From Pseudomonas sp. Irchel 3E13 (GTDB lineage Bacteria; Pseudomonadota; Gammaproteobacteria; Pseudomonadales; Pseudomonadaceae): DNA of 64,000 nt. Positions 36,468 through 46,323 of the stretch are shown here, piece by piece. The position numbers and the translations under genes are program-made. Position 1 is the stretch's first letter. The number at the start of each line of letters is the position of its first letter. Below the pieces are notes generated by a model. That model was given only the letters and a program-made list of their open reading frames with translations. It did not search any database and was not told where the DNA came from. The stretch spans positions 186,001 to 250,000 of the forward strand of contig NZ_FYDX01000009.1 in NCBI RefSeq assembly GCF_900187455.1. Reading direction: 5' to 3'.

Positions 36468-36916
36468 ATCCGCTACGCAAGAAGCGCCTGTTCATCATCC
36501 TCGGCCTGCTCGCCGGCCTCGGTGTCGCCGTGGGCCTGGCCCTCAGCGCGCTGCAGGAAAACATCAACCTGTTCTACACCCCGACCCAGATCGCCAACGG
36601 CGAAGCGCCGCTGGATACCCGCATCCGCGCCGGCGGCATGGTCGAAAAGGGCTCGGTGCAGCGTTCCAGCGACTCGCTGGATGTGCGTTTCGTGGTCACC
36701 GACTTCGCCAAATCCGTGCCGATCACCTACCGCGGCATCCTTCCGGACCTGTTCCGTGAAGGCCAGGGCATCGTCGCCCTGGGCAAGCTGAACGCCGACG
36801 GCGTGGTGGTGGCCGATGAAGTGCTGGCCAAGCACGACGAGAAATACATGCCGCCGGAAGTCACCAAGGCCCTCAAGGAAAGTGGTCAGACGGCCTCGGG
36901 AGCACCTGCGCAATGA
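36464..36916 (+). CDS. ccmE: Heme chaperone CcmE
   Basis: 150 residues, GTG start overlapping the ccmD stop. N-terminal membrane anchor (about 8-30) and a periplasmic beta-barrel with the covalent heme-binding histidine H124 and Y128 in [13 protein letters not shown]. Carries heme from CcmC to CcmF. Ends in a short Ser/Ala-rich tail. Confidence 0.96.
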   Translation: MNPLRKKRLFIILGLLAGLGVAVGLALSALQENINLFYTPTQIANGEAPLDTRIRAGGMVEKGSVQRSSDSLDVRFVVTDFAKSVPITYRGILPDLFREGQGIVALGKLNADGVVVADEVLAKHDEKYMPPEVTKALKESGQTASGAPAQ

Positions 36917-38901
36917 ACGCTTCGCTGATCATTCCCGAACTCGGCCAGTTGTCGATGATCCTGGCCATCTGCTTCGCCTGCGTGCAGGCCAGCGTCCCGC
37001 TGCTCGGCGCCTGGCGCGGCGACAGCCTGTGGATGAGCCTGGCGCGGCCGGCGGCCTGGGGCCAGTTCGCCTTCCTCGCCTTCGCCTTCGCCTGCCTGAC
37101 CCATGCCTTCATGACCGACAACTTCTCGGTCGCCTATGTCGCCAGCAACTCCAACAGCGCCTTGCCCTGGTACTACAAGTTCAGCGCGGTGTGGGGCGCC
37201 CACGAAGGTTCGCTGCTGCTCTGGGCGCTGATCCTCGGCGGCTGGACCTTCGCCGTGTCGATCTTCTCCCGGCAATTGCCGCAAGTGATGCTCGCCCGCG
37301 TACTGGCGGTGATGGGCATGATCAGCGTCGGCTTCCTGTCGTTCCTGATCGTCACCTCCAACCCGTTCATGCGCCTGCTGCCGCAGGTGCCGGGTGATGG
37401 CCGCGACCTCAACCCGCTGTTGCAGGACATCGGCCTGATCGTTCACCCGCCGATGCTGTACATGGGCTACGTCGGTTTCTCGGTGGCCTTCGCCTTCGCC
37501 ATCGCCGCGTTGCTCGGCGGTCGTCTCGACGCCGCCTGGGCGCGCTGGTCGCGGCCGTGGACCATCGTCGCCTGGGCCTTCCTCGGCATCGGCATCACCC
37601 TCGGTTCGTGGTGGGCCTACTACGAACTCGGCTGGGGCGGCTGGTGGTTCTGGGACCCGGTGGAAAACGCCTCGTTCATGCCGTGGCTGGTGGGCACCGC
37701 GCTGATCCACTCGCTGGCGGTGACGGAAAAACGCGGGGTGTTCAAGAGCTGGACCGTGTTGCTGGCCATCGCGGCATTCTCGTTGAGCCTGCTCGGCACC
37801 TTCCTGGTCCGTTCCGGCGTGCTGACCTCGGTTCACGCCTTCGCCTCGGACCCCGAGCGCGGTGTGTTCATCCTGTTCTTCCTGCTCTTTGTGGTCGGCG
37901 GCTCGCTGACCCTGTTCGCCCTGCGCGCGCCGGTGGTCAAGAGCCAGGTCGGCTTTGCCCTGTGGTCCCGCGAGACATTGCTGCTGGCCAACAATCTGGT
38001 GCTGGTGGTGGCGGCGTCGATGATCCTGCTCGGCACCCTGTATCCGCTGGTGCTCGACGCCCTGACCGGCGCCAAGTTGTCGGTCGGCCCGCCGTACTTC
38101 GACGCACTGTTCATCCCGTTGATGGCGCTGCTGATGGTGGTCATGACGGTGGGCGTGCTGGTGCGCTGGAAAGACACCCCGGTGCGCTGGTTGGCGGGCA
38201 TGCTGACCCCGGTGCTGATCGGCAGTGCCGTGCTGGCGCCAATCTGCGGCCTGCTGGTGGATGATTTCGACTGGGCGGTGCTGACCACCTTCGCCCTGGC
38301 GGCGTGGATTGTCCTCGGCGGCGTGCGCGACATCTTCGACAAGACCCGTCACAAAGGGCTGCTCAAAGGCGTGCGTGGCTTGAACCGCAGCTATTGGGGC
38401 ATGCACGTCGCGCACCTGGGGCTGGCGGTTTGCGCCCTGGGCGTGGTGCTGTCGAGCAACAACAGTGCCGAACGTGACCTGCGCCTGGCGCCGGGCGAGT
38501 CGGTGGAACTGGCCGGCTACCAGTTCGTCTTCGAAGGTGCCAAGCACTTCGAAGGGCCGAACTTTACCTCCGACAAAGGCACCGTGCGCGTGCTCCAGGA
38601 CGGCCGCGAAATCAGCGTGCTGCACCCGGAAAAACGCCTGTACACCGTGCAGCAGTCGATGATGACCGAGGCCGGCATCGACGCCGGTTTCACCCGTGAT
38701 CTGTACGTCGCCCTCGGCGAGCCGCTGGAAAACGGTGCGTGGGCGGTGCGGGTACACGTCAAGCCGTTCGTGCGCTGGATCTGGCTGGGTGGTCTGCTGA
38801 CCGGCCTTGGCGGTTTGCTGGCGGCGCTGGACCGGCGTTATCGGATCAAGGTCAAGAGCAAGGTACGTGACGTACTCGGTCTGGAAGGAGCAACTGCATG
38901 A
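36913..38901 (+). CDS. ccmF: Cytochrome c heme lyase subunit CcmF
   Basis: 662 residues with many membrane helices. The WWD motif ([20 protein letters not shown]) and conserved histidines ([26 protein letters not shown]) are present. Joins heme to apocytochrome c together with CcmH/I. Overlaps ccmE and ccmG by 4 bases on each side. Confidence 0.97.
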   Translation: MNASLIIPELGQLSMILAICFACVQASVPLLGAWRGDSLWMSLARPAAWGQFAFLAFAFACLTHAFMTDNFSVAYVASNSNSALPWYYKFSAVWGAHEGSLLLWALILGGWTFAVSIFSRQLPQVMLARVLAVMGMISVGFLSFLIVTSNPFMRLLPQVPGDGRDLNPLLQDIGLIVHPPMLYMGYVGFSVAFAFAIAALLGGRLDAAWARWSRPWTIVAWAFLGIGITLGSWWAYYELGWGGWWFWDPVENASFMPWLVGTALIHSLAVTEKRGVFKSWTVLLAIAAFSLSLLGTFLVRSGVLTSVHAFASDPERGVFILFFLLFVVGGSLTLFALRAPVVKSQVGFALWSRETLLLANNLVLVVAASMILLGTLYPLVLDALTGAKLSVGPPYFDALFIPLMALLMVVMTVGVLVRWKDTPVRWLAGMLTPVLIGSAVLAPICGLLVDDFDWAVLTTFALAAWIVLGGVRDIFDKTRHKGLLKGVRGLNRSYWGMHVAHLGLAVCALGVVLSSNNSAERDLRLAPGESVELAGYQFVFEGAKHFEGPNFTSDKGTVRVLQDGREISVLHPEKRLYTVQQSMMTEAGIDAGFTRDLYVALGEPLENGAWAVRVHVKPFVRWIWLGGLLTGLGGLLAALDRRYRIKVKSKVRDVLGLEGATA

Positions 38902-39434
38902 AGCGTTGGATCATGGTGCTGCCACTGGCGGTGTTTCTGCTGGTGGCGGTGTTCCTCTACCGTGGCCTGTACCTGGACCCGGCCGAGCTGCCGTCGGCGA
39001 TGATCGACAAGCCGTTCCCGGCGTTCTCGCTGCCCAACGTGCAGGGCGACCGCACCCTGACCCAGAACGACCTGCACGGCAAGCCGGCGCTGGTCAACGT
39101 CTGGGGCACCTGGTGCGTGTCCTGCCGGGTCGAACACCCGGTGCTGAACAAACTGGCCGAGCAGGGCGTGGTGATCTACGGCGTCAACTACAAGGACGAC
39201 AATGCCGCCGCGCTGAAATGGCTGGCCGAGTTCCACAACCCCTATCAACTGGATATCCGTGACGAGCAGGGCACCCTGGGCCTGGACCTGGGTGTGTACG
39301 GCGCGCCGGAAACCTTCCTGATCGACGCCGAAGGCATCATCCGCCACAAGTTCGTCGGCGTGATCGATGAAACCGTCTGGCGTGAGCAACTGGCGCCGCT
39401 GTACCAGGGCCTGGTCGATGAGGCCCGGCCATGA
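38898..39434 (+). CDS. ccmG: Thiol-disulfide oxidoreductase CcmG (DsbE)
   Basis: 178 residues, membrane-anchored thioredoxin-fold protein. Active site WCVSC within NVWGTWCVSCRVEHP and the CcmG GVNYKDD loop. Reduces apocytochrome c or CcmH disulfides in the periplasm. Overlaps both neighbours by 4 bases. Confidence 0.95.
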   Translation: MKRWIMVLPLAVFLLVAVFLYRGLYLDPAELPSAMIDKPFPAFSLPNVQGDRTLTQNDLHGKPALVNVWGTWCVSCRVEHPVLNKLAEQGVVIYGVNYKDDNAAALKWLAEFHNPYQLDIRDEQGTLGLDLGVYGAPETFLIDAEGIIRHKFVGVIDETVWREQLAPLYQGLVDEARP

Positions 39435-39907
39435 AGCGCTGGCTGGCAGCCGCTGTCCTCGGCCTGAGCCTGTGCGGTGTGGCCAAGGCGGCAATCGACA
39501 CCTACCAGTTCGCCGACGAGGCCGAACGCGAGCGTTACCGCGAGCTGACCAAGGAACTGCGCTGCCCCAAGTGCCAGAACCAGGACATCGCCGACTCCAA
39601 CGCGCCCATCGCCGCCGACCTGCGCCGGGAAATCTTCCGCATGCTCGGCGAAGGCAAGAGCAACCAGCAGATCGTCGACTTCATGGTCGATCGCTACGGC
39701 GACTTCGTTCGCTACAAGCCGGCCCTGACCGCCCGCACCTGGCTGCTCTGGTTCGGTCCGGCGCTGCTGCTCGCCGGTGGCTTCGGCGTGCTGGTGGTGA
39801 TCGTCCGCAAACGCCGCGTACCGGCGGCCGCTGGTTCGGCCGACCTTTCTCCCGAGGAGCGTGAGCGCCTCGCCAAACTGCTGGACAAAGAACAGACCCA
39901 TGACTGA
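39431..39907 (+). CDS. ccmH: Cytochrome c maturation protein CcmH
   Basis: 158 residues. Signal peptide, redox motif [11 protein letters not shown] (CxxC), one membrane helix near 105-125 and a short cytoplasmic tail. Presents reduced apocytochrome to the heme lyase. Overlaps ccmI by 8 bases. Confidence 0.95.
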   Translation: MKRWLAAAVLGLSLCGVAKAAIDTYQFADEAERERYRELTKELRCPKCQNQDIADSNAPIAADLRREIFRMLGEGKSNQQIVDFMVDRYGDFVRYKPALTARTWLLWFGPALLLAGGFGVLVVIVRKRRVPAAAGSADLSPEERERLAKLLDKEQTHD

Positions 39908-41102
39908 TTTCTGGCTCGCTTCAGGCCTGCTGCTCCTGGTAGCCCTGAGCTTTTTGCTGATTCCGGTGTTGCGTGGCCGTCGTGCGCAGCAGGAAGAAGA
40001 CCGTACCGCCCTGAACGTCGCCCTGTACCAGGAGCGTGTCGCCGAATTGCAGGCCCAGGGCGAGGAGGGCGTGCTCAACGCCGACCAACTGGCCCGTGGC
40101 CGTGACGAAGCGGCCCGCGAATTGCTGGCCGACACCGACAACGCCGAGCCGACCCGCAGTGCCCGGCTGGGCAAGGCGTTGCCGTTGGTGGCGGCGTTTC
40201 TGGTGCCGCTGATGGCGGTCGGGCTGTACCTGCATTTCGGTTCCAGCGACAAGGTGGAACTGGCCCAGGAATTCGCCCAGGCGCCGCAATCGCTCGACGA
40301 AATGACCTCGCGCCTGGAGCGCGCCGTCGCCGCCCAGCCCGAGAATGCCGAGGGCCTGTACTTCCTCGGTCGCGCCTACATGGCCCAGGAGCGTCCAGCG
40401 GACGCGGCCAAGGCCTTCGAACGCGCCGTCGGCGTGGCGGGTCGTCAGCCGGAGCTGCTTGGCCAATGGGCGCAGGCGCTGTATTTCGCCAACAACAAGC
40501 AGTGGACGCCGCAGTTCCAGGCGATCACCGATGAAGCCCTGAAAGCCGACCCGAACGAAGTCACCAGCCTCGGCCTGCTGGGCATCGCCGCCTTCGAGGG
40601 CGAGCGCTACCAGGAAGCGATCGACTACTGGAACCGCCTGCTGGTGCAACTGCCTGAAGGCGACGCCTCGCGCACCGCGCTGCTGGGCGGCATCGACAAG
40701 GCCAAGGAAAAACTGGCGGCCGGCGAAGGCAAGGCGTCCGCACCGGCCACTACGGCCAGCGGCGCCAAACTGACCGTGCGGGTCGAGCTGGCGGCGGCGC
40801 TGAAAGACAAGGTCAAGCCGGACGACACCGTGTTCATCTTCGCCCGCGCCGCCTCCGGTCCGCCGATGCCGCTGGCGGCCAAGCGGGTCACCGTCGCGCA
40901 GTTGCCCATCGAGGTGGAGCTGAGCGACAGCGACGCGATGATGCCGAACATGAAACTGTCGAGCTTCGCCGAAGTCCAACTTGTGGCGCGCATCTCACGC
41001 TCCGGCCAGCCCACCAAGGGCGAATGGATCGGCAGCGGTTCACCGCTGGCTACCAGCACCGAGGCGCCGCAACACCTGACCATCGACAGCCCGGACCCGT
41101 AA
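39900..41102 (+). CDS. ccmI: Cytochrome c maturation TPR protein CcmI
   Basis: 400 residues from the ATG at 39900. Two N-terminal membrane helices ([38 protein letters not shown]) enclose a cytoplasmic coiled coil. A periplasmic TPR region ([40 protein letters not shown]) and a C-terminal beta domain follow. Chaperones apocytochrome c. Last ccm gene. Confidence 0.94.
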   Translation: MTDFWLASGLLLLVALSFLLIPVLRGRRAQQEEDRTALNVALYQERVAELQAQGEEGVLNADQLARGRDEAARELLADTDNAEPTRSARLGKALPLVAAFLVPLMAVGLYLHFGSSDKVELAQEFAQAPQSLDEMTSRLERAVAAQPENAEGLYFLGRAYMAQERPADAAKAFERAVGVAGRQPELLGQWAQALYFANNKQWTPQFQAITDEALKADPNEVTSLGLLGIAAFEGERYQEAIDYWNRLLVQLPEGDASRTALLGGIDKAKEKLAAGEGKASAPATTASGAKLTVRVELAAALKDKVKPDDTVFIFARAASGPPMPLAAKRVTVAQLPIEVELSDSDAMMPNMKLSSFAEVQLVARISRSGQPTKGEWIGSGSPLATSTEAPQHLTIDSPDP

Positions 41103-41114
41103 GAGAGCGCCCTC

Positions 41115-41525
41115 ATGAACAGCACCGTACGCCTGACCCTGATTTCACTGGCCCTGGGGCTCAGCGCATGTACGGTGCATCAGCCCGAGCGCGAGCCGCT
41201 GCCGCCGATCCAGACCACACCCCCGCCAGGCCCGGTGATCAAACCGGGCCCGACCAAGCCAGTCCCGACCAAGCCGGTCACCCCATCGCAGAAACCCATG
41301 CCGCGCACCTCCGCCAGCTTCGCCCCGCCACCGGGAGGCGCCAGCCATTGGGACCCGCGCCTGGGCGTCTACGTGCTGGAGGGCAAGACCAACACCTTCT
41401 ACCGCCAGCGCACCTACTACCGCTGGAACAACGGCTGGACCTGGGCGACCAGCGCTGATGGCCCGTGGCAGGACACCGACAGCAGCGGGGTGCCTGGCGG
41501 TCTGGGACGGGCTTTTGGCCAGTGA
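41115..41525 (+). CDS. Small proline-rich lipoprotein
   Basis: 136 residues. Lipobox LSAC (Cys about 19) after a clear signal peptide, then a proline-rich stretch with PGP/KPVPTKPV repeats (about 30-65), then a Trp/Tyr-rich domain (YYRWNNGWTWATSADGPW). Begins 13 bases after ccmI, so it may be co-transcribed. No named family recognised; a cell-envelope location is inferred. Confidence 0.8.
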   Translation: MNSTVRLTLISLALGLSACTVHQPEREPLPPIQTTPPPGPVIKPGPTKPVPTKPVTPSQKPMPRTSASFAPPPGGASHWDPRLGVYVLEGKTNTFYRQRTYYRWNNGWTWATSADGPWQDTDSSGVPGGLGRAFGQ

Positions 41526-41568
41526 CCGGAGCATAATGCGGGCTCGCTGAAATGCCTGGGAGCCTGAA

Positions 41569-42507
41569 ATGACAAAGACGGTATTGGTGCTGGTCGAGAC
41601 GGTCGACGACTACCTGCCCCTGCTGGAACACCACGGTTATCACCTGATTCGCGCGCAGACCCCGGCCTTGCGCGCCGAGGCCATCGCGCGCCACGGCGGC
41701 GAAATCGACGCGGTGCTGACCCGCGGCCCGCTGGGCTTGTCTGCTGACGAAATCGCCGCCTTGCCGGCCTTGCAAATCATCTGCGTGATCGGTGCTGGCT
41801 ACGAGCAGGTCGACCTGGCCGCTGCTGCCGCGCGGGGCATCACTGTCACCAATGGCGCCGGCGCCAATGCCGCGGCGGTGGCCGATCACGCCATGGCCTT
41901 GCTGTTCGCCGCGGTGCGCAATATTCCCCAGGCCGATGCCAGCACCCGTCAGGGGCACTGGAACCGGGTGATCAGCCCGTCGATCTCGGGCAAGCGCCTG
42001 GGCATTCTCGGGCTGGGCGCGGTGGGGCTGGCAATCGCCCGGCGCGGCGCACTCGGGTTCGATATGCAGGTGAGCTATCACAACCGTTCCCGGCGAGACG
42101 ACGTGGCCTATTCGTACTGCGACAGCCCGCTGGCGCTGGCGCGGGAGTCGGACTTTCTGATCGTCGCCACGCCTGGTGGTGCCAATACCCGGCAACTGGT
42201 GGACAGCGCGGTGCTGGATGCGCTGGGGCCGGAGGGGTTCCTGGTGAACATTGCCCGGGCCAGTGTGGTGTCCACGGCGGATATGGTTGCGGCGTTGCGT
42301 GAGCGGCGGATTGCCGGCGCGGCGCTGGATGTGTTCGATGACGAGCCGAATGTGCCGGATGCACTCAAAGCGCTGCCCAACGTGGTGCTGACGCCCCATG
42401 TGGCCGGGCAGTCGCCTGAGGCGGCGCGGGATACGGTGGCGCTGGTGCTGAAGAACCTGCAGGCGTTTTTTGCCGGGGAGCCGGTGTTGACGCCGGTGAC
42501 TGCTTAG
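41569..42507 (+). CDS. D-isomer-specific 2-hydroxyacid dehydrogenase
   Basis: 312 residues. NAD(P)-binding motif GILGLGAVGLAIA, catalytic Arg in VNIARASVV, Glu in DDEPNVP and His in LTPHVAGQSPEA. This family reduces glyoxylate, hydroxypyruvate or other 2-keto acids; the substrate cannot be read from sequence. Cytoplasmic. Single gene. Confidence 0.88.
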   Translation: MTKTVLVLVETVDDYLPLLEHHGYHLIRAQTPALRAEAIARHGGEIDAVLTRGPLGLSADEIAALPALQIICVIGAGYEQVDLAAAAARGITVTNGAGANAAAVADHAMALLFAAVRNIPQADASTRQGHWNRVISPSISGKRLGILGLGAVGLAIARRGALGFDMQVSYHNRSRRDDVAYSYCDSPLALARESDFLIVATPGGANTRQLVDSAVLDALGPEGFLVNIARASVVSTADMVAALRERRIAGAALDVFDDEPNVPDALKALPNVVLTPHVAGQSPEAARDTVALVLKNLQAFFAGEPVLTPVTA

Positions 42508-42585
42508 GGAGTTCAGATCAAGCACAGCGCCGCCATCCCCACTGCTAGACTCACCCGCCACCTCATAAACGCAAGGAGCCCCGTT

Positions 42586-42990
42586 ATGCCAACCCACCAC
42601 GGCACCTGCCTCTGCGGCGCCATCCAGCTCTCCGTCACCCTCGATGAAACCCGCGTCAGCGCCTGCCATTGCAGCATGTGCCGTAAATGGAGCGGCGGTC
42701 CGCTGCTGGTGGCGCACAGCACGCAGCCCCTGCAGTTCAGCGGCGCCCAACCCGCGGTCTACGATTCTTCCGACTGGGCCCAGCGCGGTTTCTGCCCAAG
42801 CTGCGGCACCCATCTGTTCTACCGCCTCAAGGCCGGTGGCTTCGACGCGGTCCCGGTCGGCGTCCTCGATGGCGACACGGCCTGGACCTTCGACCTGCAG
42901 GTCTACGTCGATGAAAAACCGGCCTTCTACTGCTTCTCCAACCCGACCCACAACATGACCGGCGCCGAGGTCATCGCGCAGTTCAGTTGA
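42586..42990 (+). CDS. GFA-family zinc protein
   Basis: 134 residues, GFA/CENP-V fold. Zinc-binding cysteines are seen in HGTCLCGAI, SACHCSMCRKWSGG and FCPSCGTHL. The family includes a glutathione-dependent formaldehyde-activating enzyme, but most members have no assigned reaction. Stop overlaps the convergent peptidase gene by 8 bases. Confidence 0.87.
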   Translation: MPTHHGTCLCGAIQLSVTLDETRVSACHCSMCRKWSGGPLLVAHSTQPLQFSGAQPAVYDSSDWAQRGFCPSCGTHLFYRLKAGGFDAVPVGVLDGDTAWTFDLQVYVDEKPAFYCFSNPTHNMTGAEVIAQFS

Positions 42991-43492
42991 TCGCCAGCAA
43001 GGTCGTGCCGTAGCACCAGTGCCACGGCTCGAACTGATAGCCCAGCGGGTTGTTTCGCGGGTAGGACAAATGGAAGTCGAACCTGTGCGCATGGTGGGTC
43101 AGCCACTGGTAGGCGCGGCTGTGTTCGAAGTCGATGTCCAGCGAATTGATGTCGATCGCCCGGCCGGTATGGTGTTCGCTGTAGCCGGGCGGGGCGTTGA
43201 CCGCGAGGATCTGCTCCAGTGATTGGCCGCGCTTGAGCTTGGCGCGGATGAGATTGGCCTGGTAGGCGACGCTGCGGTACGCCGACATCAGCCACAGCTC
43301 GACCCCGGCGGCCGCGGCGTCAGCCTTCATCCGCTTCCAGGCCGCGGCCGCGTCTGGCTCCAGTTCGAAACGGCGCTCGTCGGCGTTGATTTCGGCAATC
43401 GCCAGCACCCGCGCTTCGGGATAGGCGACAAACCCCCGCGCCAGCAACAGGTCTTCACTGATCCCCAGCTCCTTGCATAGCTCCTTGCTCAT
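42983..43492 (-). CDS. M15-family D-alanyl-D-alanine carboxypeptidase
   Basis: 169 residues. VanY/M15 signature: MSAYRSVAYQ, then the zinc ligands in PGYSEHHTGRAIDI (HxxGxAxD) and a distal W/H region (YQWLTHHAHRFDF). No signal peptide is seen, which is unusual for an enzyme acting on peptidoglycan; it could act in the cytoplasm on recycled peptides, or the start may be misjudged. Confidence 0.83.
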   Translation of the reverse strand: MSKELCKELGISEDLLLARGFVAYPEARVLAIAEINADERRFELEPDAAAAWKRMKADAAAAGVELWLMSAYRSVAYQANLIRAKLKRGQSLEQILAVNAPPGYSEHHTGRAIDINSLDIDFEHSRAYQWLTHHAHRFDFHLSYPRNNPLGYQFEPWHWCYGTTLLAIN

Positions 43493-43636
43493 TTCGTCCC
43501 TGCCGCCTGTAGGTGGATGTCTGACTCAGGCTAGCCCGTGTCAGACCAATAGCCAATGGCCGCCTGCTCCTTGCAAATCCGCGGCAATCCTGCGAAAAGG
43601 CTGCGGCTACGATTACCGCGCTTGAACGAGGTCACT

Positions 43637-43975
43637 ATGAGCGGCGAACTGCAAATCACCGACGTCCAGTTGGGCGACGGCAAGGAAGTGGTCAAGGGCG
43701 CCCTGATCACCACCCATTACACCGGCACGCTGGCCGACGGCAGCGTGTTCGATTCGTCCCACCAGCGCGGCAAGCCGTTCCAGTGCGTGATCGGCACCGG
43801 CCGTGTGATCAAGGGCTGGGACCAGGGCCTGATGGGCATGAAAGTCGGCGGCAAGCGCACGCTGTTCGTGCCGGCGCACCTGGGTTATGGCGAACGCAGC
43901 ATGGGGTCGATCCCGCCGGGTTCCGACCTGCGGTTCGAGATCGAACTGCTGGAAGTGCTGACCCGCGACGACTGA
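43637..43975 (+). CDS. FKBP-type peptidyl-prolyl cis-trans isomerase
   Basis: 112 residues, one FKBP domain with all core motifs: HYTGTLADGSVFDSS, VIKGWDQGLMGMKVGGKR, HLGYGERSMGSIPPGSDL and FEIELLEV. No signal peptide, so cytoplasmic. Speeds proline isomerisation during folding. ATG 43637 follows GAACGAGG. Confidence 0.93.
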   Translation: MSGELQITDVQLGDGKEVVKGALITTHYTGTLADGSVFDSSHQRGKPFQCVIGTGRVIKGWDQGLMGMKVGGKRTLFVPAHLGYGERSMGSIPPGSDLRFEIELLEVLTRDD

Positions 43976-44197
43976 AGAAGTCAGATGCTTCAAAAAGCCC
44001 TCAAAACCAACCATCGGGTAGATTTCGGACGCGTGAAGCCGAAATGGTTTATCGCGGTTGAGGCATCGTCTTAATTCCGTAACAGCCAGGACCTACATTC
44101 AACCCTGCTTACGGATAAGCACCCAGGGACAGAACCAATCGGGCTTATTGCACTCTCAAAGGACGCCCGTTTCCACGGAAGGAACGACAGACAGGGA

Positions 44198-44223
44198 TGC
44201 CCCGCGGCTTCGGCCGCGGGGCA
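44198..44223 (+). other. UUCG-capped perfect hairpin in 5' region
   Basis: An 11-base perfect stem (44198-44208 / 44213-44223, TGCCCCGCGGC and its complement) closed by the tetraloop TTCG with a C-G closing pair. No T tract follows. It ends 43 bases before the phosphatase gene start. The rest of 43976-44197 holds only a 7-base inverted repeat (ATTTCGG/CCGAAAT). Confidence 0.75.
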
Positions 44224-44266
44224 GCACTGACGGGTCAATCCCGATTCTTTCCGCCAAGGGTTCATC

Positions 44267-44962
44267 ATGAAGTTGCCCGTGACGCTTCCTTTCCGCCGCC
44301 AGGTCCTGTTCTGCACCGTGCTCGCCGCTGGCGCGGCCCTTCTCGGTTTCACCACCTTCGACAGTTTCGCCAAACCGGTGGACGGCACCCAGACACTGGT
44401 CTTCCTGCGCCACGCCGAAAAGCCCGGTGAAGGTCTCGGCCAACTCAACTGCCAGGGCCTGAATCGCGCCCTCGACCTCGCCACGCTGTTACCGGAAAAA
44501 TTCGGCAAGGCCGATTACGTCTTCGCCGCCAATCCCACCCGCGAAGTGGAAGAGGGCACCAATGACGACAGCTACAGTTACCTGCGCCCGCTGATGACCA
44601 TCAGCCCCAGCGCCATCAAGCTCGGCCTGCCGGTGAACATCGAGTATGGCGCCAATGACACCAGCGCCCTGGCCAGCGAACTGCTGAGCAACAAGTACCG
44701 CAATGCCACGGTGTACACCGCCTGGTCCCACGGCTACCTGCCCGAACTGATCAACACCGTGGCCGGCAAGGCCCTGGGTGAGAAGCGGGTGATCACCGAG
44801 GACTGGGAAAACAGCGACTTCGACTCGCTGTACGTGCTGACCCTGACCTGGCGCGATGGCAAGGCGACGATGCTCAGTCGCAATGTGAAGCAGGGGCTGG
44901 ACGGTGGGGATGTGCAGTGTCCGGGGCAGGCGGTTGAGTCTTCCGGGTTGGCGGTGCGGTAG
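44267..44962 (+). CDS. Exported histidine phosphatase family protein
   Basis: 231 residues. N-terminal hydrophobic segment (about 11-28) preceded by basic residues suggests export or a membrane anchor. Histidine-phosphatase motif LVFLRHAEKPGEG and a second His in AWSHGYLPEL. Substrate not identifiable. Its 5' region carries a very stable hairpin at 44198-44223, and a REP element follows the stop. Confidence 0.82.
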   Translation: MKLPVTLPFRRQVLFCTVLAAGAALLGFTTFDSFAKPVDGTQTLVFLRHAEKPGEGLGQLNCQGLNRALDLATLLPEKFGKADYVFAANPTREVEEGTNDDSYSYLRPLMTISPSAIKLGLPVNIEYGANDTSALASELLSNKYRNATVYTAWSHGYLPELINTVAGKALGEKRVITEDWENSDFDSLYVLTLTWRDGKATMLSRNVKQGLDGGDVQCPGQAVESSGLAVR

Positions 44963-44969
44963 ATTTTTG

Positions 44970-45010
44970 GTGGGAGCGCGGTCATTCGCGAGCAAGCTCG
45001 CTCCTACGGG
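44970..45010. repeat. REP element
   Basis: GTGGGAGCGCGGTCATTCGC followed by GAGCAAGCTCGCTCCTACGG; the GGAGCG and CGCTCC arms are inverted. This is a typical fluorescens-group REP, located directly after the phosphatase gene. Confidence 0.85.
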
Positions 45011-45081
45011 TTTTGGGTTTCCTTGTTCCTGCTTGTTGCTCGCCTTACTCTGAGCCCCGTTTCGGCAAATGGATTGCGGGC

Positions 45082-46302
45082 ATGACGAGTCGGGTAACAG
45101 TCATCGGCGGCGGTGTGATCGGCCTGGCCACGGCCTACGCGTTGGTGCGCGAAGGTTTCGCGGTGGAGCTGATCGAGGCCGGTGAAGCGCTGGCCAGCGG
45201 CGCCAGCTTCGCCAACGGCGGGCAACTCTCTTATCGCTATGTCGCGCCACTCGCCGATGCCGGGGTGCCGTGGCACGCGCTCGGCTGGATGCTGCGCGGC
45301 GATTCGCCGTTGCGCCTGCGTCCGCGCATGGACCCGGCGCAGTGGCGCTGGCTGCTGGCGTTTATGGCCGCGTGCCGGGGCTCGGTCAACCGCACCAACG
45401 CCGCGCGGCTGCTGCGGCTGGCGCTGCACAGTCAAGACACCTTGACCCGCTGGCGCGAGGAAGACGGCCTGGACGGTTTTGCCTGGCGGCGCAATGGCAA
45501 GCTGGTGGTTTTCCGCGATCCCGCCAGCTTTGCCCAGGCCCGCCAGCGGTTCGATGCGGACCACCAGCAGGTGCTCGGTGCCGATGAGTTGGCTGGGCTG
45601 GAGCCGGCCTTGGCCGGTGTACCGTTCATGGGTGGCGTGTTTACGCCCAGCGAAGAAGTCGGAGATTGTCACCGCTTCTGCCTCGCCTTGGCGGCGCGCT
45701 TGCGGGCCTCGGGGCGTTGCCATTTCCGCTTGGGCCAGCGCGTCAGCAAGATCCGTCACAGCAAGGGTGTGGTCCAGGCGCTGGAGTTGGGTGACGAAGT
45801 GCTGGCGGTGGACAACCTGGTGCTCTGCGCGGGCTATCGAGCTACGCAACTGGGCCTGCCGGGGTTGCGATTGCCGGTGTATCCACTCAAGGGCTACAGC
45901 CTGACCGTGCCGGTCGGCGCGCGTGCGCCGGAGGTGAGTGTCACCGACTACGACCGCAAGATTGTCTACGCCCGCATCGACCAGCAACTGCGGGTGGCGG
46001 CCATGGTGGACATTGTCGGTTTCGATGAAACACCGGACCCACTGCGCATCGCCAGCCTGCGGCGCCAGGCCGCCGCGAGTTTTCCCGACGCCGGTTACTA
46101 CGCCCACGGGCAGGAATGGGCCGGCATGCGCCCGGCCACGCCGACCGGGGTGCCGCTGCTGGGGGCGAGCCCGTACCGCAATCTGTGGTTGAACCTCGGC
46201 CATGGCGCCCTGGGGTTCACCCTCGCCTGCGGCAGTGGACAACTGCTGGCGCGGGCCCTTGCCGGAGGACAGCCCGCGCTGGAACTGCCCGGTCTTGTCT
46301 GA
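45082..46302 (+). CDS. FAD-dependent amino acid oxidase/dehydrogenase (DadA-like)
   Basis: 406 residues. FAD-binding GxGxxG motif at the N-terminus (VIGGGVIGLATAYALVREGF) and the DAO-type C-terminal region (WAGMRPATPTGVPLLGASPY; NLGHGALGFTLACGSGQLLA). Fits D-amino acid dehydrogenase relatives. No alanine racemase lies next to it, so the substrate is open. The Lrp regulator gene is convergent and next to it, a possible amino-acid link. Confidence 0.87.
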   Translation: MTSRVTVIGGGVIGLATAYALVREGFAVELIEAGEALASGASFANGGQLSYRYVAPLADAGVPWHALGWMLRGDSPLRLRPRMDPAQWRWLLAFMAACRGSVNRTNAARLLRLALHSQDTLTRWREEDGLDGFAWRRNGKLVVFRDPASFAQARQRFDADHQQVLGADELAGLEPALAGVPFMGGVFTPSEEVGDCHRFCLALAARLRASGRCHFRLGQRVSKIRHSKGVVQALELGDEVLAVDNLVLCAGYRATQLGLPGLRLPVYPLKGYSLTVPVGARAPEVSVTDYDRKIVYARIDQQLRVAAMVDIVGFDETPDPLRIASLRRQAAASFPDAGYYAHGQEWAGMRPATPTGVPLLGASPYRNLWLNLGHGALGFTLACGSGQLLARALAGGQPALELPGLV

Positions 46303-46323
46303 TCGCCGCCGTTCGCGGAGCCC

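Noticed and set aside
43976-44197. Small ORF or sRNA gene between the FKBP and phosphatase genes
   Set aside because: No reading frame with a ribosome-binding site or promoter-terminator pair could be supported; only the hairpins are reported.
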